A stretch of DNA of 64,000 nucleotides from Hyphomicrobium methylovorum (GCF_013626205.1 NZ_QHJE01000001.1:1798001-1862000); one strand, 5' to 3'; counted from the first letter of the stretch, positions 8,436-18,938 are shown. The notes: a model not told the origin generated them from the letters alone. A program made the numbers and translations.

Positions 8436-10382
8436 ATGTCGGAAAAAGTTTATCCCGTTCCCAGCGAATGGGCGAAGCGGGCATACGTTGACGCTGACGG
8501 CTATCGCGAAATGTACGAGCGCTCGGTTTCCGACCCGGAAGCGTTCTGGTCTGAGGCTGGAAAACGGCTCGATTGGATCAAGCCCTACACGCGCGCGAAG
8601 AATACGAGCTTTGATCCGAAAAACGTTGACATCCGTTGGTTCGAAGATGGCACGCTGAACGTTTCGGCGAATTGCATCGATCGGCATTTGGCGACGCGCG
8701 GAGATCAGGTCGCGATCATCTGGGAAGGCGATGATCCCGGAACGAGCGAGACGATTACATACCAACAGCTTTCGGAGCGCGTGCAGAAGCTCGCGAACGT
8801 TCTGAAGAAGCACGGTGTGAAGAAGGGCGATCGCGTTACGATCTACCTGCCGATGATTCCTGAAGCCGCCTATTCCATGTTGGCGTGCGCGCGGATCGGC
8901 GCCGTTCACTCGATCGTTTTTGGCGGCTTCTCGCCAGATAGCTTGCAGAACCGCATCGACGACGCGGAGTCGAAATTCATCATCACCGCGGATGAAGGTT
9001 TGCGCGGCGGCAAGCCGGTTCCGCTGAAGAAGAACGTTGATACTGCGCTGTCGCGAACGGCGGGCGGCGAGAAGGTTCTGGTCGTCAAACGCACAGGTAA
9101 TCCGGTGGCCTGGACCGAAGGCCGGGACATGTGGATGCACGACGAAATCGCAACGGTTCCGGCAGAGTGTCCGCCTGAAGAGATGTCGGCGGAGGATCCG
9201 TTGTTCATCCTCTACACGTCAGGCTCAACCGGGAAGCCGAAGGGCGTGCTGCACACGACGGGCGGCTATCTTCTGTATGCTTCCATGACGCATCACTACG
9301 TCTTCGACTATCACGACGGCGACATCTATTGGTGCACGGCCGACGTCGGTTGGGTGACCGGCCACAGCTACATCGTCTATGGGCCGCTGGCGAACGGCGC
9401 GACGACGCTGATGTTTGAAGGCATTCCGACGTATCCGTCCGCGTCACGTTTCTGGGACGTGATCGACAAGTGGAAGGTCTCGATTTTCTATACGGCACCG
9501 ACGGCCATCCGCTCGCTGATGGGCGCGGGAGACGAGTTCGTGACGCGCACGAGCCGTTCGTCGCTGAAGCTTCTCGGGTCGGTTGGTGAGCCGATCAATC
9601 CGGAAGCATGGGAGTGGTATCACAACGTTGTCGGTGAGGCTCGGTGCCCCATCGTCGATACTTGGTGGCAGACCGAAACGGGCGGCATTCTGATTACGCC
9701 GTTGCCGGGTGCGATCGACTTGAAGCCGGGTTCCGGAACCAAACCGTTCTTTGGCGTTCAACCGGCGCTGGTGGATGACAAAGGACAGATTCTGGAAGGC
9801 GAAGCGCAGGGGAACTTGGTCATCCTCGATAGCTGGCCGGGTCAGTTCCGCACCGTCTATCGCGATCATGAACGTTACGTGCAGGCGTACTTCTCTGCTT
9901 ATCCGGGAATGTATTTCTCGGGTGACGGATGCCGCCGCGATAAAGACGGTTATTACTGGATCACCGGGCGCGTCGATGACGTGATCAACGTTTCCGGTCA
10001 TCGCATGGGAACGGCGGAAGTCGAGAGCGCGCTGGTTTCGCATCCGAAGGTTTCGGAAGCTGCCGTCGTCGGGTATCCGCACGATCTCAAGGGGCAGGGC
10101 ATCTACTGCTACGTCACGCTGAATTCCGGCGAGAACGGTGACGACGTGCTGAAGAAAGATCTCGTGGCGCACGTGCGGCGCGAGATTGGTCCGATTGCAT
10201 CGCCCGACCTTATTCAGTTTTCGCCGGGGCTGCCGAAGACCCGTTCGGGTAAAATCATGCGGCGGATTTTGCGCAAGATCGCGGAAGACGACTTCAGCAA
10301 TCTTGGCGATACGTCGACGCTCGCCGATCCAACGGTCGTCAATGACCTGATCGACAAGCGGCAGAACCGGCGCGCCACCTGA
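8436..10382 (+). CDS. acsA: Acetyl-CoA synthetase (AMP-forming)
   Basis: It activates acetate to acetyl-CoA through acetyl-AMP, using ATP. The 648 residues match the canonical length. The AMP-binding P-loop [11 protein letters not shown] is near residues 262-272, and a WWQTETGG segment follows. The C-terminal acetylatable lysine lies in [11 protein letters not shown] at Lys606, the site normally controlled by a protein acetyltransferase and sirtuin. A strong GGAGGAAAC ribosome site lies just before the ATG. The gene appears to be transcribed alone. In a methylotroph or acetate user it would feed the TCA cycle, but the sequence itself does not show the carbon source. Confidence 0.97.
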   Translation: MSEKVYPVPSEWAKRAYVDADGYREMYERSVSDPEAFWSEAGKRLDWIKPYTRAKNTSFDPKNVDIRWFEDGTLNVSANCIDRHLATRGDQVAIIWEGDDPGTSETITYQQLSERVQKLANVLKKHGVKKGDRVTIYLPMIPEAAYSMLACARIGAVHSIVFGGFSPDSLQNRIDDAESKFIITADEGLRGGKPVPLKKNVDTALSRTAGGEKVLVVKRTGNPVAWTEGRDMWMHDEIATVPAECPPEEMSAEDPLFILYTSGSTGKPKGVLHTTGGYLLYASMTHHYVFDYHDGDIYWCTADVGWVTGHSYIVYGPLANGATTLMFEGIPTYPSASRFWDVIDKWKVSIFYTAPTAIRSLMGAGDEFVTRTSRSSLKLLGSVGEPINPEAWEWYHNVVGEARCPIVDTWWQTETGGILITPLPGAIDLKPGSGTKPFFGVQPALVDDKGQILEGEAQGNLVILDSWPGQFRTVYRDHERYVQAYFSAYPGMYFSGDGCRRDKDGYYWITGRVDDVINVSGHRMGTAEVESALVSHPKVSEAAVVGYPHDLKGQGIYCYVTLNSGENGDDVLKKDLVAHVRREIGPIASPDLIQFSPGLPKTRSGKIMRRILRKIAEDDFSNLGDTSTLADPTVVNDLIDKRQNRRAT

Positions 10383-10471
10383 TTGGTGATGCGTGCCGAT
10401 CTCGGCTCCGTGGTGCGCGTGCGCAATCAAATGCGCCGCGCATGTAGAGCGTCGTCGATCCGGTTGATCAA

Positions 10472-10699
10472 CTAAAAGTCGGAGGCGATGCCGCCTTTTT
10501 CCCAGTCGCCGAAGCGCGTGGGTTCGGGACCATTCCGGCCGCCGATCTCAGGTGATGGCTTGGTGCTCTGAGCGGCTTGCTGACGGCGGCGCTCTTCCGC
10601 TTCGGCCAACGCACGTTTGGCTTGTGGCGTCAGCGTTCTTGGCGCGTCTTCCTCGCGCTGGGCATCCACCGGGTCTTCGTGATCTGCGGTCATTTCCAC
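10472..10699 (-). CDS. DUF1674 protein, SDHAF4-like succinate dehydrogenase assembly factor
   Basis: This short 75-residue protein ends in [19 protein letters not shown], the signature of the DUF1674/SDHAF4 family. The mitochondrial member binds flavinated SdhA and protects it before assembly with SdhB. The N-terminal half is charged and probably disordered ([22 protein letters not shown]). It has no membrane segment. It lies on the minus strand between plus-strand acsA and htpX, with no sdh genes in the window. The bacterial function is inferred by homology to the mitochondrial factor. Confidence 0.8.
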   Translation of the reverse strand: MEMTADHEDPVDAQREEDAPRTLTPQAKRALAEAEERRRQQAAQSTKPSPEIGGRNGPEPTRFGDWEKGGIASDF

Positions 10700-10817
10700 T
10701 TCTTCCGAACCCGCTTGCCGCGCTTCTTCTCAACTTTCAGGGGCTTTATACGAGCTTTCCGCCACCATATATAGGCAACGGTTCGCCGCACAGTTTATGC
10801 GCCGAGGAGAGCGACGA

Positions 10818-11807
10818 ATGCCGATGAACTATACCAAGACCGCGGTCTTGCTGGCCACCATGACCGCTATTTTCGTCGTCTTGGGCGCGGCAGTGGGCGG
10901 CAAAGGGGGCATGCTCGTCGCGTTTGCTATCGCGCTCGTCATGAACCTCGTTAGCCTTTGGAAGTCCGATAGCGTTGTGCTGCGGATGTTCAACGCGCGC
11001 GAAGTGACGGCTTCGACGGCGCCTGAACTCGTCGGGCTTGTGCGGGATTTGGCGCGGCGCGCTGAACTTCCGATGCCGCGCGTTTACATTATGGACAATC
11101 CGCAGCCCAACGCGTTTGCGACGGGGCGGAGCCCGGCTAAGGGTGCCGTCTGCGCTTCGACCGGATTACTGGAGGCGCTGAACCGCGAAGAACTCGCGGG
11201 CGTAATGGCGCACGAACTCGCGCACATCAAGAATCGCGACACGCTGACGATGGCTGTTGCTGCAACGATCGGCGGCGCGGTTTCGATGGTTGCGCAATAT
11301 CTGCAGTTCGGAATGTTGTTTGGAGGCAACCGCGGCGGTGATCGCGGTGGTCTCGGAATGATCGGGACGCTCGCTGCCATTATTGTGGCGCCGATGGCGG
11401 CTGGTCTGGTGCAGATGGCGATCAGCCGTTCGCGCGAATATCAGGCGGATCGCATGGGCGCGATGATTTGCGGGAATCCATATTGGCTGTCGTCGGCTTT
11501 GCGGAAGATCGAAGGGCTTGCACGCCGCGTCGATAATCCCGAGGCGGAGGCGGTTCCTGCGGCTGCGCATATGTTCATCATCAATCCGTTGAACGGACAT
11601 GGGATGGACAATCTTTTTGCGACCCATCCGAGCATGGACAACCGTGTTGCTGCGCTCGAAGCGCTGGCGCGTGAAATGGGCGTGACCGCGCGCTCCACAT
11701 CCGGTGATGCTTTTGGCGCAGGTGAGGCGCCTCGGACGAGCGGCGGATCAGACGGTGTCTGGATCGGCGGGCAAAATCATTCGAAGCCTCCGAGCCCCTG
11801 GGGCTGA
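10818..11807 (+). CDS. htpX: Zinc metalloprotease HtpX homologue
   Basis: A membrane-bound M48 endopeptidase that degrades misfolded inner-membrane proteins together with FtsH. From the ATG at 10818 it has 329 residues. Two N-terminal membrane helices lie at about 8-26 and 31-48. The zinc site is HELAH at 132-136, followed by two further hydrophobic segments and the third ligand region REYQADRMG. The C-terminus is Gly/Ser-rich and likely flexible. An in-frame ATG 21 nt upstream (10797) exists, but an AGGAGAG ribosome site lies between it and 10818, so the downstream start is preferred. The rsmB gene begins 2 nt after the stop, so the two are probably cotranscribed. Confidence 0.95.
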   Translation: MPMNYTKTAVLLATMTAIFVVLGAAVGGKGGMLVAFAIALVMNLVSLWKSDSVVLRMFNAREVTASTAPELVGLVRDLARRAELPMPRVYIMDNPQPNAFATGRSPAKGAVCASTGLLEALNREELAGVMAHELAHIKNRDTLTMAVAATIGGAVSMVAQYLQFGMLFGGNRGGDRGGLGMIGTLAAIIVAPMAAGLVQMAISRSREYQADRMGAMICGNPYWLSSALRKIEGLARRVDNPEAEAVPAAAHMFIINPLNGHGMDNLFATHPSMDNRVAALEALAREMGVTARSTSGDAFGAGEAPRTSGGSDGVWIGGQNHSKPPSPWG

Positions 11808-11809
11808 TC

Positions 11810-13213
11810 GTGACAACCAGCAATCGCAATCGGCCGGTCGCCTCCGTCAAGCGAGACCCCAGGCGCAGTACAGTTCGAACGGCTGCTCCGCGCGCGGGCG
11901 TTGCCGCTGATGGCCTCGCTGCGCGTGATGCTGCAGTTTCCGTTCTGTTTACGGTGCTTGTTGAAAAGCGACCGATGGACGACGCCTTTGCGCGGGCAAC
12001 GGCGACGCGTGATTTGGCCCCGCGCGACAGGGCGTTTGCGCGCCTGATCGCGACGACGGTGCTGCGCAACTGCGGTGCGCTTCAGGCTGTTCTGAAAACT
12101 TATCTCGCGAAACCGCTTCCCGAGCACCAAGGGCGTCTCGAACAGATCCTGCTTGCGGCGGTGGCGCAGCTTCTCATTCTGAAAACGCCGCCGCACGCGG
12201 CAATCTCGCTGGCTGTCGATCAGTGCCGAGCCGATAAGGCCGGGCAGCGCTTTGCTGGTCTCGTAAATGCCGTTCTGCGCCGCGTGAGCGAGAGCGGGGC
12301 GGGGCGTTTCGAGACTCTCGACAATGTCGCCCTGACGTTTCCCGATTGGCTGCTGCAGAAGTGGACCGCAGCTTACGGGGCATCAGTGGCGCGCGATATC
12401 GCGAGCGCTTCGCTTGCTGAGCCAGCGCTCGATCTGACAGTCAAATCTGATGCAGCGGGATGGGCCGAGCGGCTCAACGGCGTGGTTCTGCCAACGGGAT
12501 CGGTGCGCTGCCAGGGCGTTGGTCGAGTGGAAGAACTCGAAGGATATGCCGACGGCGAGTGGTGGGTGCAGGATGCGGCCGCTGCGTTGCCAGCGAAGCT
12601 TTGCGGCGATGTTCGCGGGTTGCGTGTGCTCGACCTCTGCGCGGCACCTGGCGGCAAGACGGCGCAACTCGCAAGCGCGGGTGCCAATGTCGTTGCGGTT
12701 GATAAGTCGGCCGGTCGATTGGAGCGTCTGCAGGAGAACCTCAGCCGGTTGCAGCTCGCGGCTGAAACGCAGACGGCGAACGCACTCACATTTCAATCAG
12801 AGACACCCTTCGACGTGGTTCTGTTGGATGCGCCTTGCACGTCGACCGGCACGATCCGGCGGCATCCCGATATTCTCCATCTGAAGCGGCCCGAAGATGT
12901 TCCGGCGCTCGCCAGCCTGCAATCGAAGCTGCTTGATGTTGCTGCGCCGCTCGTAAAGCCCGGCGGGCTGCTGGTCTATTGCACGTGCTCGCTCGAACCC
13001 GAGGAAGGTGAGGAGCAAACGGCGCAGTTTCTCGCGCGGCATCCCGAATTCAGCCGCAGTCCCCTTGGTCTCGACGAGGACACGCTTCCTCTCCTGTGGA
13101 GAACTGCGGATGGCGATTTGCGGACGCTGCCGTCTTTCCTGGCGGAGATGCCGGAAGGAGGCCGATATCTCGACGGATTTTACGCCGCAAAGCTTGTGAA
13201 GGCCGCCGGTTAG
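11810..13213 (+). CDS. rsmB: 16S rRNA (cytosine-C5) methyltransferase, RsmB/Fmu family
   Basis: A 467-residue protein with an N-terminal NusB-like RNA-binding domain (about 35-160) fused to a class I methyltransferase domain. SAM motif I is VLDLCAAPGGKTAQLA (about 273-288). The two family cysteines are in DAPCTSTG (Cys343) and TCSLEPEEGE (Cys393, the expected nucleophile). RsmB methylates C967 of 16S rRNA in E. coli; the exact site here is inferred. It begins at a GTG 2 nt after the htpX stop. The first 30 residues are basic and unconserved, so an internal start is possible. Confidence 0.92.
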   Translation: MTTSNRNRPVASVKRDPRRSTVRTAAPRAGVAADGLAARDAAVSVLFTVLVEKRPMDDAFARATATRDLAPRDRAFARLIATTVLRNCGALQAVLKTYLAKPLPEHQGRLEQILLAAVAQLLILKTPPHAAISLAVDQCRADKAGQRFAGLVNAVLRRVSESGAGRFETLDNVALTFPDWLLQKWTAAYGASVARDIASASLAEPALDLTVKSDAAGWAERLNGVVLPTGSVRCQGVGRVEELEGYADGEWWVQDAAAALPAKLCGDVRGLRVLDLCAAPGGKTAQLASAGANVVAVDKSAGRLERLQENLSRLQLAAETQTANALTFQSETPFDVVLLDAPCTSTGTIRRHPDILHLKRPEDVPALASLQSKLLDVAAPLVKPGGLLVYCTCSLEPEEGEEQTAQFLARHPEFSRSPLGLDEDTLPLLWRTADGDLRTLPSFLAEMPEGGRYLDGFYAAKLVKAAG

Positions 13214-13303
13214 CTGTTAGCTGACGTGCGCTCGCGCCTTCATTTGGCAGAACTCGGGCGTTAGGACGCCGAGTGCCGGATCGCTGTCCGCTGCGGGAAC
13301 TTC

Positions 13304-15016
13304 ATGTCGAGTTTGAATGTCACTGAGCGTCTGAAAATCCGCTCGTTATCGATCGAGCGGCTGCGGCGCCGTGCGCTGACGCTGACGCTGTCGTCGCCCA
13401 TTTTCCGCTGGCGTTACGCAGCCAGCGGTGCGGATCAGATTTTGATCGTCCCGCAGGAGTTGCGCGCGGCTGATCCGAGTTTCTGGACGGAGATTGCACA
13501 CGGGCACTTCGGGCTAGCTTCGCAGATCGCCGACTTGAGAGGTGCGTCGCCGTTTCGTGCGGACCCACCAAGCGTCGATTGGGAACGGGAGCTGCACGGC
13601 TTCGGCTGGCTCCGCCATCTCGCGGCGACCGAGGAAGAGGAAGCTGCTGCTGCGGCGCGCGACTTCGTCCTCGAATGGATTTCGCTCTACCGCGTGCCGC
13701 GCGGCGTTGCTTACGAGCCGGAAGTTATCGGCCGTCGTCTTATCTCATGGATCGCGCAGGCGAGCATGTTGCTGGAGGGCGTCGACGCGCGCGGCTACAC
13801 CGCGATCATGACCAGTATCGATCAACAGATCGTCACGCTGAAGACGACCTGGCGAAATGCGCCGGATGGTATTCCGCGCATGGTTTGTCTGATTGCGCTG
13901 GTGCTGTCGGATTTGGCCGTATCGGGCCATGACCGTCGTCTGAAGGAAGCGCAGATCGCGCTCACGGAAGAACTGAATCGGCAAATTCTCGACGATGGTT
14001 CGCACGTGAGCCGCAGCGCCAGCGTTCTCTCGGAGCTGGTTCTCGATCTCTTGCCGTTGGGGCAATGCTTTCATTCGCGCGGGCGCGCCGCGCCGGATGA
14101 AATCAATTCCGCGATTAAGAAATCGCTCGGTTTCTTGCGCTTTATGCGTCTCGGCGACGGCATGCTGGCGCGCTTCAATGGCGTCAGCACTGGATCGCCT
14201 GCTTCGCTTGCGACGGTGCTTGGATATTCCGGCGGCGAGTTCGAAATTGCGTCGGGTGTGCGATCTTCAGGATATGCGCGGCTCGCGCGTGGCGACACCG
14301 TTCTCATCGCGGATGTCGGATCGCCGCCGCCGCTTGAAATGTCGACCGAAGCGCAAGCCGGTGCGCTGTCGTTCGAGATGACGTCCAAGCAGTATTTGAT
14401 TTTCGCCAACGGTGGATTTCCGGGACCCGCGGATCACGATTGGGATGCGGCGGCGCGCGCGACCGCCAGCCACAATACGCTGGCGCTGGCAGGCACCTCG
14501 TCATCGCGGCTCGTTCGCCATTCGCAACTTGAAGCGCTGGTCGGCGGTTCGCCGATCCGGGGGCCGGAGTCGGTCTCGGTCGATCTTCGCGAGGAAAGCG
14601 GAAGTCTGGTTCTCGATGCGAGCCATGACGGGTATCTGAAGCGCTTCGGGCTCATTCATGTGCGCCGCTTGTCGCTTTCGCCGGACGGGAAAGGGCTCGA
14701 AGGCGTGGATCGCTTGATGCCGCCGAAAGGGCGGCTGCGGCTTAAGCAGGACCTTCCGTTCGCTATCCATTTTCATCTACATCCCGATTGCGTGCCGACT
14801 CTGGCTGAGCCGGGCATGTGCCGCATCCGTCTGCCGGATGGGCGGTTCTGGCGCTTCAGTGCGTCTGACGCGGATATGTCGATCGAGGAAAGCCTGTACT
14901 TCGTTGATAGCGCGGGGCCGCGTCCGGGGCTGCAGATCGCTCTCAGAGGAACGACTTTCGGCGAAACCACGGTGAGCTGGACAATGCGCGCCGAAGAGCC
15001 AGACGTTCTTGGTTGA
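13304..15016 (+). CDS. Heparinase II/III-family protein
   Basis: A 570-residue protein with an alpha-helical N-terminal half, including FRADPPSVDWERELHGFGWLRHL, and a beta-rich C-terminal domain resembling the heparinase II/III-like fold (HNTLALAGTSSSR near 390-402, SHDGYLKRFGLIHVRRL near 435-451). Family enzymes are polysaccharide lyases, but members at this rsmB-purH location in alphaproteobacteria have no established substrate. No clear signal peptide is visible at the ATG, which is odd for a polysaccharide lyase. It lies 91 nt after rsmB and 120 nt before purH, on the same strand. The family call is reasonable; the activity is unknown. Confidence 0.75.
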   Translation: MSSLNVTERLKIRSLSIERLRRRALTLTLSSPIFRWRYAASGADQILIVPQELRAADPSFWTEIAHGHFGLASQIADLRGASPFRADPPSVDWERELHGFGWLRHLAATEEEEAAAAARDFVLEWISLYRVPRGVAYEPEVIGRRLISWIAQASMLLEGVDARGYTAIMTSIDQQIVTLKTTWRNAPDGIPRMVCLIALVLSDLAVSGHDRRLKEAQIALTEELNRQILDDGSHVSRSASVLSELVLDLLPLGQCFHSRGRAAPDEINSAIKKSLGFLRFMRLGDGMLARFNGVSTGSPASLATVLGYSGGEFEIASGVRSSGYARLARGDTVLIADVGSPPPLEMSTEAQAGALSFEMTSKQYLIFANGGFPGPADHDWDAAARATASHNTLALAGTSSSRLVRHSQLEALVGGSPIRGPESVSVDLREESGSLVLDASHDGYLKRFGLIHVRRLSLSPDGKGLEGVDRLMPPKGRLRLKQDLPFAIHFHLHPDCVPTLAEPGMCRIRLPDGRFWRFSASDADMSIEESLYFVDSAGPRPGLQIALRGTTFGETTVSWTMRAEEPDVLG

Positions 15017-15135
15017 TGCGCCTTAAGGCTGTGCCGAGGTGTCGAGTGACGTCGCGCGGCAGAATAGCGTCCGCTCGCGGGATGGTCATGCGCGGGTGAC
15101 CGTGGTAACCGCGTCTCGCAGCATGCGGGGTAAAA

Positions 15136-16719
15136 ATGGCTGATCAACGCATACGTCGAGCTCTTCTCTCGGTATCCGACAAAACAGGTTTGGTGGCTTT
15201 CGCTGAAGCGCTCGTGGCGCGCGGCGTCGAGATCGTCTCGACGGGCGGGACATCGGCGGCGCTCAAAGCGGCAGGCGTCGCGGTCAAGGACGTTTCGGAA
15301 CTGACCGGTTTTCCGGAAATGATGGATGGGCGCGTGAAGACGTTGCATCCAGGTGTTCATGGCGGATTGCTCGCTGTGCGCGGCAACGCTGACCATGAAA
15401 AGTCTGCGAGCGACCACGGGATTCTGCCAATCGATCTGTTGGCGGTTAATCTCTATCCGTTCGAAGCGACGGTCGCGAAGGGCGCTGGCTACGACGATTG
15501 CGTCGAGAACATCGACATCGGCGGTCCTGCGATGGTGCGCGCTGCGGCGAAGAACCATGCGAGCGTGACGGTCATCGTTGAGCCCGAGGATTACGCGCGT
15601 GTGCTCGCCGACCTCGACGCGAACGATGGCGCGACGACCCTCGCGCTGCGCAAGGCATTTGCGGCGAAAGCGTATGCGCGCATGGCGGCTTACGATGCGG
15701 CGATCAGCAATTGGTTTGCCAACGAGATTGGATCGACGGCTCCGGCGTGGCGTGCGTTCGGCGGTAAGCTCGGCCAGGAATTGCGTTACGGTGAGAACGC
15801 GCACCAGACCGCTGCGCTTTATGTTTCTGATCCGAGTGCTCCCGGTGTCGCGACGGCGCGACAGCTGCAGGGCAAGGAGCTCTCGTACAACAACATCAAC
15901 GATACGAACGCGGCTTTCGAACTCATTTCTGAGTTTGGAATGGATTTCCCGGCGGTCGCGATCATCAAGCATGCGAACCCGTGTGGTGTCGCTATCGGCT
16001 CATCGCTGAAGGAAGCCTATCTCAAAGCGCTGGCATCCGATTCCGTCAGCGCGTTCGGCGGCATCGTCGCGCTCAGCCGCGAGATCGACAAGGCTGCTGC
16101 GGAGGAGATCACGAAGATCTTCACCGAGGTCATCATTGCTCCGGACGCAACGGACGAGGCGAAGGCGATATTCGCCACGAAGAAGAATTTGCGTTTGCTG
16201 CTTACGGGCGGATTGGCGCGTGCCGATGCGCGTTCGCTTGGGTTCAAGTCGGTAGCGGGCGGGTTCCTCGTTCAATCGAGCGATGCGCCCAACGCCGAGG
16301 ATCTTGAGTTGGAACTGGTTTCACAGCGCGAACCGACCCCTGCCGAGCTTTCCGATATGCGGTTTGCATTCCGGGTTGCGAAGCATGTGAAGTCGAATGC
16401 GATCGTGTACGCAAAAGCCGGGGCGACTGTTGGGATCGGAGCGGGACAGATGAGCCGGGTCGATTCCGCGCGCATTGCTGCCTGGAAGGCCGCCGAAGCT
16501 GCGAAGGCGCAAGGACTTTCTGAGCCACTGACGGTTGGCTCGGTGGTTGCGTCGGACGCTTTCTTCCCGTTTGCAGATGGCTTGATTGCTGCAGCCGAAG
16601 CGGGCGTCACCGCCGTCATTCAGCCGGGCGGATCGATGCGTGACGACGAGGTGATCAAGGCCGCCGACGAGCGCGGGCTCGCGATGGTGTTCACCGGAGT
16701 CCGACACTTCAGGCATTAA
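15136..16719 (+). CDS. purH: Bifunctional AICAR transformylase / IMP cyclohydrolase
   Basis: It catalyses the last two steps of IMP synthesis. The 527 residues have the standard order. An N-terminal MGS-like cyclohydrolase domain (about 1-140; [18 protein letters not shown], and [10 protein letters not shown]) precedes the AICAR transformylase domain. The catalytic Lys278-His279 pair sits in IIKHANPCG, and the C-terminus ends in the typical GVRHFRH. It is read toward the convergent UMF1-type transporter gene, with a double-hairpin element between them. No purine riboswitch is evident upstream. Confidence 0.97.
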   Translation: MADQRIRRALLSVSDKTGLVAFAEALVARGVEIVSTGGTSAALKAAGVAVKDVSELTGFPEMMDGRVKTLHPGVHGGLLAVRGNADHEKSASDHGILPIDLLAVNLYPFEATVAKGAGYDDCVENIDIGGPAMVRAAAKNHASVTVIVEPEDYARVLADLDANDGATTLALRKAFAAKAYARMAAYDAAISNWFANEIGSTAPAWRAFGGKLGQELRYGENAHQTAALYVSDPSAPGVATARQLQGKELSYNNINDTNAAFELISEFGMDFPAVAIIKHANPCGVAIGSSLKEAYLKALASDSVSAFGGIVALSREIDKAAAEEITKIFTEVIIAPDATDEAKAIFATKKNLRLLLTGGLARADARSLGFKSVAGGFLVQSSDAPNAEDLELELVSQREPTPAELSDMRFAFRVAKHVKSNAIVYAKAGATVGIGAGQMSRVDSARIAAWKAAEAAKAQGLSEPLTVGSVVASDAFFPFADGLIAAAEAGVTAVIQPGGSMRDDEVIKAADERGLAMVFTGVRHFRH

Positions 16720-16722
16720 TTT

Positions 16723-16805
16723 GGCGCCGGCGACTCTCCTTCGTCGAGCCGGCCGAGTTTTCTCTGGCGCTGGCGACACCCCTCCGGGGAGCCGGCCGCC
16801 AGCGC
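16723..16805. terminator. Tandem hairpin repeat between convergent purH and UMF1 genes
   Basis: Two 32-nt units (16723-16754 and 16766-16797) are 26/32 identical without gaps. Each is an imperfect palindrome with GCCGGC-like ends. The second can also form a perfect 9-bp outer stem (16767-16775 with 16797-16805). It sits exactly between two convergent stops and probably acts as a bidirectional terminator or mRNA end stabiliser, although no long T-tract follows. The duplicated units look like a short REP-type element. Confidence 0.55.
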
Positions 16806-16808
16806 TGC

Positions 16809-18260
16809 TTAGGCGCTGCGCGGATGCGTTCGAACGAACAGCATGAGAACGATGCCTATTGCGAGGAAGATGAGAATGGCGGCCATGCCGATGCGCTGGC
16901 TGCCGGTTTGCTGCGTGACCAGTGCGACGAGCAGCGGTGCGAGAAATGCCGTCACCTTTCCAGAAAAAGCAAAGAGCCCGAAATACTGCGTGATCTTTTC
17001 TGCTGGCGCGAGGCGCGCGAGCAATGACCGGCTCGCGGCCTGAACGGGCGCAGCGACTAAGCCGACGAGGATTGCGAAGGCAAGGAACACCTGTTCGCCA
17101 GCGGCCGAGAAGGGACTTGATCCTTCAAGTTTGGCGGGAACGACCGTTGAAAACAGGATGTGCGTTTTGTCGACAGACAGGATGCCCAATGCACCTACGA
17201 CGAGTGCGAACAGCGCGGTTATGATGACCGTTTTCGGTCCTAGCCGGTCGTCGAGGTGGCCACCGATCAACGCGCCGATGGCTCCAACCAACGTCAACAC
17301 GATGCCGAAGATGCCGAGTTCCATCGGCCCCCAGCCGAAGACGGATGCGCCGTAGATGCCGCCGAAGGCGAAGATCGCGGTTAGCCCGTCTGTGTAGAGC
17401 ATGCGTGCGATGAGGAACGTCAATAGGCTCGGCATCGACGGAAGTGATTTGATCGTGTGCCAGAGTTCGGCAGCGGCGGAATGTTCAGGATGGAGCGATG
17501 CCGCTCGGCGCTTGTCGGGCACGAACAGAAAAAACGGGATGATGAAAATCGCGAACCAGATCGCGGCGAATGGGCCGGTGATCCGGTCGCTTTCGTTCGC
17601 GGCGCCATCGAGTGACAGCAGTGGTTGCAGTCCGAGGAGTGTCGTCGATCCGCCCGGCATCGGCACCAGCAGGCCCGCAACGACGGCAAGGCTGACCAGG
17701 CCTCCGAAATAGCCGACCGCCCAGCCCGTGCCCGATAGGCGGCCAAGCTCGCTCTTTGGGACGAGGCCGGTCATGATCGCGTTTGCAAAGACGCTCATCA
17801 GTTCGGCTGCGAGCGTTGCCAGCACGAATCCGCCAAGCACGATGAGGATCGTCGTCAACGGTGCGCCTGGCTGTCCGAGCCAGAGCGTCGAGAGGCCTGC
17901 AAGGAAGACGAGCGACAGCGCGGCCATCCATGGTTTGCGTGCGCCGCGCCCGTCGGCAGCGGCGCCGAGGAATGGGCTGAGAATGGCGATCAGCAATCCG
18001 GCGACGGATGCGGCGTAGCCCCAGAGCGCTTGCCCGCATGCGGCTTTCTCGCTGCCTTCAGCGATGAGCGTGCCGCAGACAGGGTTCTGTACGATCGAGT
18101 TGGCGAAGTAGGGCGCGAAGAGGAACGTCTGCACGAGAGTGTAGTGCGGCTGCGTCGCCCAATCGAAAAGCATCCAGGAGACGCGTGCGCGACGCGGCGC
18201 ACGTTCGACTGCGGAGGCGTCTGGGTCTCCGACGATTTCACCCGCATTGATCGTTGCCAT
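16809..18260 (-). CDS. MFS transporter, UMF1 (Atg22-like) family
   Basis: A 483-residue polytopic membrane protein with about 12 predicted transmembrane helices. Its start RVSWMLFDWATQPHYTLVQTFLFAPYFANSIV is characteristic of the UMF1 family, which is related to the fungal vacuolar effluxer Atg22. An insertion (PVCGTLIAEGSEKAACGQ) precedes the second helix, and the cytoplasmic loop GAAADGRGARKPW is the MFS motif A position. The substrate is unknown; amino-acid export is a guess from Atg22. It is on the same strand as, and 57 nt downstream of, the small TPM-domain gene, and could be the last gene of that transcript. Confidence 0.85.
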   Translation of the reverse strand: MATINAGEIVGDPDASAVERAPRRARVSWMLFDWATQPHYTLVQTFLFAPYFANSIVQNPVCGTLIAEGSEKAACGQALWGYAASVAGLLIAILSPFLGAAADGRGARKPWMAALSLVFLAGLSTLWLGQPGAPLTTILIVLGGFVLATLAAELMSVFANAIMTGLVPKSELGRLSGTGWAVGYFGGLVSLAVVAGLLVPMPGGSTTLLGLQPLLSLDGAANESDRITGPFAAIWFAIFIIPFFLFVPDKRRAASLHPEHSAAAELWHTIKSLPSMPSLLTFLIARMLYTDGLTAIFAFGGIYGASVFGWGPMELGIFGIVLTLVGAIGALIGGHLDDRLGPKTVIITALFALVVGALGILSVDKTHILFSTVVPAKLEGSSPFSAAGEQVFLAFAILVGLVAAPVQAASRSLLARLAPAEKITQYFGLFAFSGKVTAFLAPLLVALVTQQTGSQRIGMAAILIFLAIGIVLMLFVRTHPRSA

Positions 18261-18317
18261 TGTGCTTCCCCCGAAGCTCAGCCCCTAAACTTCGAGGCGG
18301 CATAGCACGAAAAACGC

Positions 18318-18938
18318 TCAGATTTGTAAAACGATGAGATGATCCGGCAGTTCATTGGGATCGCGACTGCCCGGCGGGAAGTGTTTCGCCAGCAGCGCGC
18401 CGAGTTGCTCGATTGCATGCACGAAACCGTCGACGGCACGGCCCGCCGCGATTTCCGCCGTCAAGTCGTCGACGATGTGTTGCCAAATCTCGCTTGGTAC
18501 CTGACTGGCGATGCCGCTGTCGGCAATGATTTCGACGCGCTGTTCGGCGACCGAAACGAAAACAAGAACGCCAGTCCGGCCCGTCGTCGTGTGAAGGCTC
18601 TGGGCGAGGAATTGCTCCGCCGCGCGGCGGCGAACGTTTGCGTTGGCAACGGACTTTGGGACGAGTCCGAGGCGAACGAGCGGATGCCAGGTGAGCGCGA
18701 GCAAGGCGAGGAAAACGATAAGCTGGATGAGATAGATCCACTGGACCTGCATCCACGTGAAGTGGATCAGCGGCCAGGGAACGATGAGCGCGATGAGTGC
18801 GGCCCACATGAATGGCACGTGATGGTAATGGCTGCTCTTGTCGGCGATGACGGCGACGATCTCTCCTGACGTGCCGCGTTCAGCGTCGGTGATTGCGCGC
18901 GAAATGCGTTCGGCGTCGTTCTGGTCGATGAAGCTCAT
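18318..18938 (-). CDS. TPM-domain membrane protein
   Basis: A 206-residue protein of the TPM (YgcG/TLP18.3/Psb32) family. It opens with a helical segment (AERISRAITDAERGTSGEIVAVI). A pair of hydrophobic stretches (about 41-80) interrupts the domain, and a beta-alpha region with GVLVFVSVAEQRVEIIAD follows. No signal peptide precedes the domain. It follows the larger TPM gene by 48 nt. TPM domains have been linked to phosphatase activity in plants, but the role in bacteria is undefined. The pairing of a long and a short TPM gene behind lemA is common in proteobacteria. Confidence 0.83.
   Translation of the reverse strand: MSFIDQNDAERISRAITDAERGTSGEIVAVIADKSSHYHHVPFMWAALIALIVPWPLIHFTWMQVQWIYLIQLIVFLALLALTWHPLVRLGLVPKSVANANVRRRAAEQFLAQSLHTTTGRTGVLVFVSVAEQRVEIIADSGIASQVPSEIWQHIVDDLTAEIAAGRAVDGFVHAIEQLGALLAKHFPPGSRDPNELPDHLIVLQI

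Noticed and set aside
15017-15135. Possible purine-sensing element before purH
   Set aside because: No conserved junction or loop pattern is visible in this 119-nt gap.
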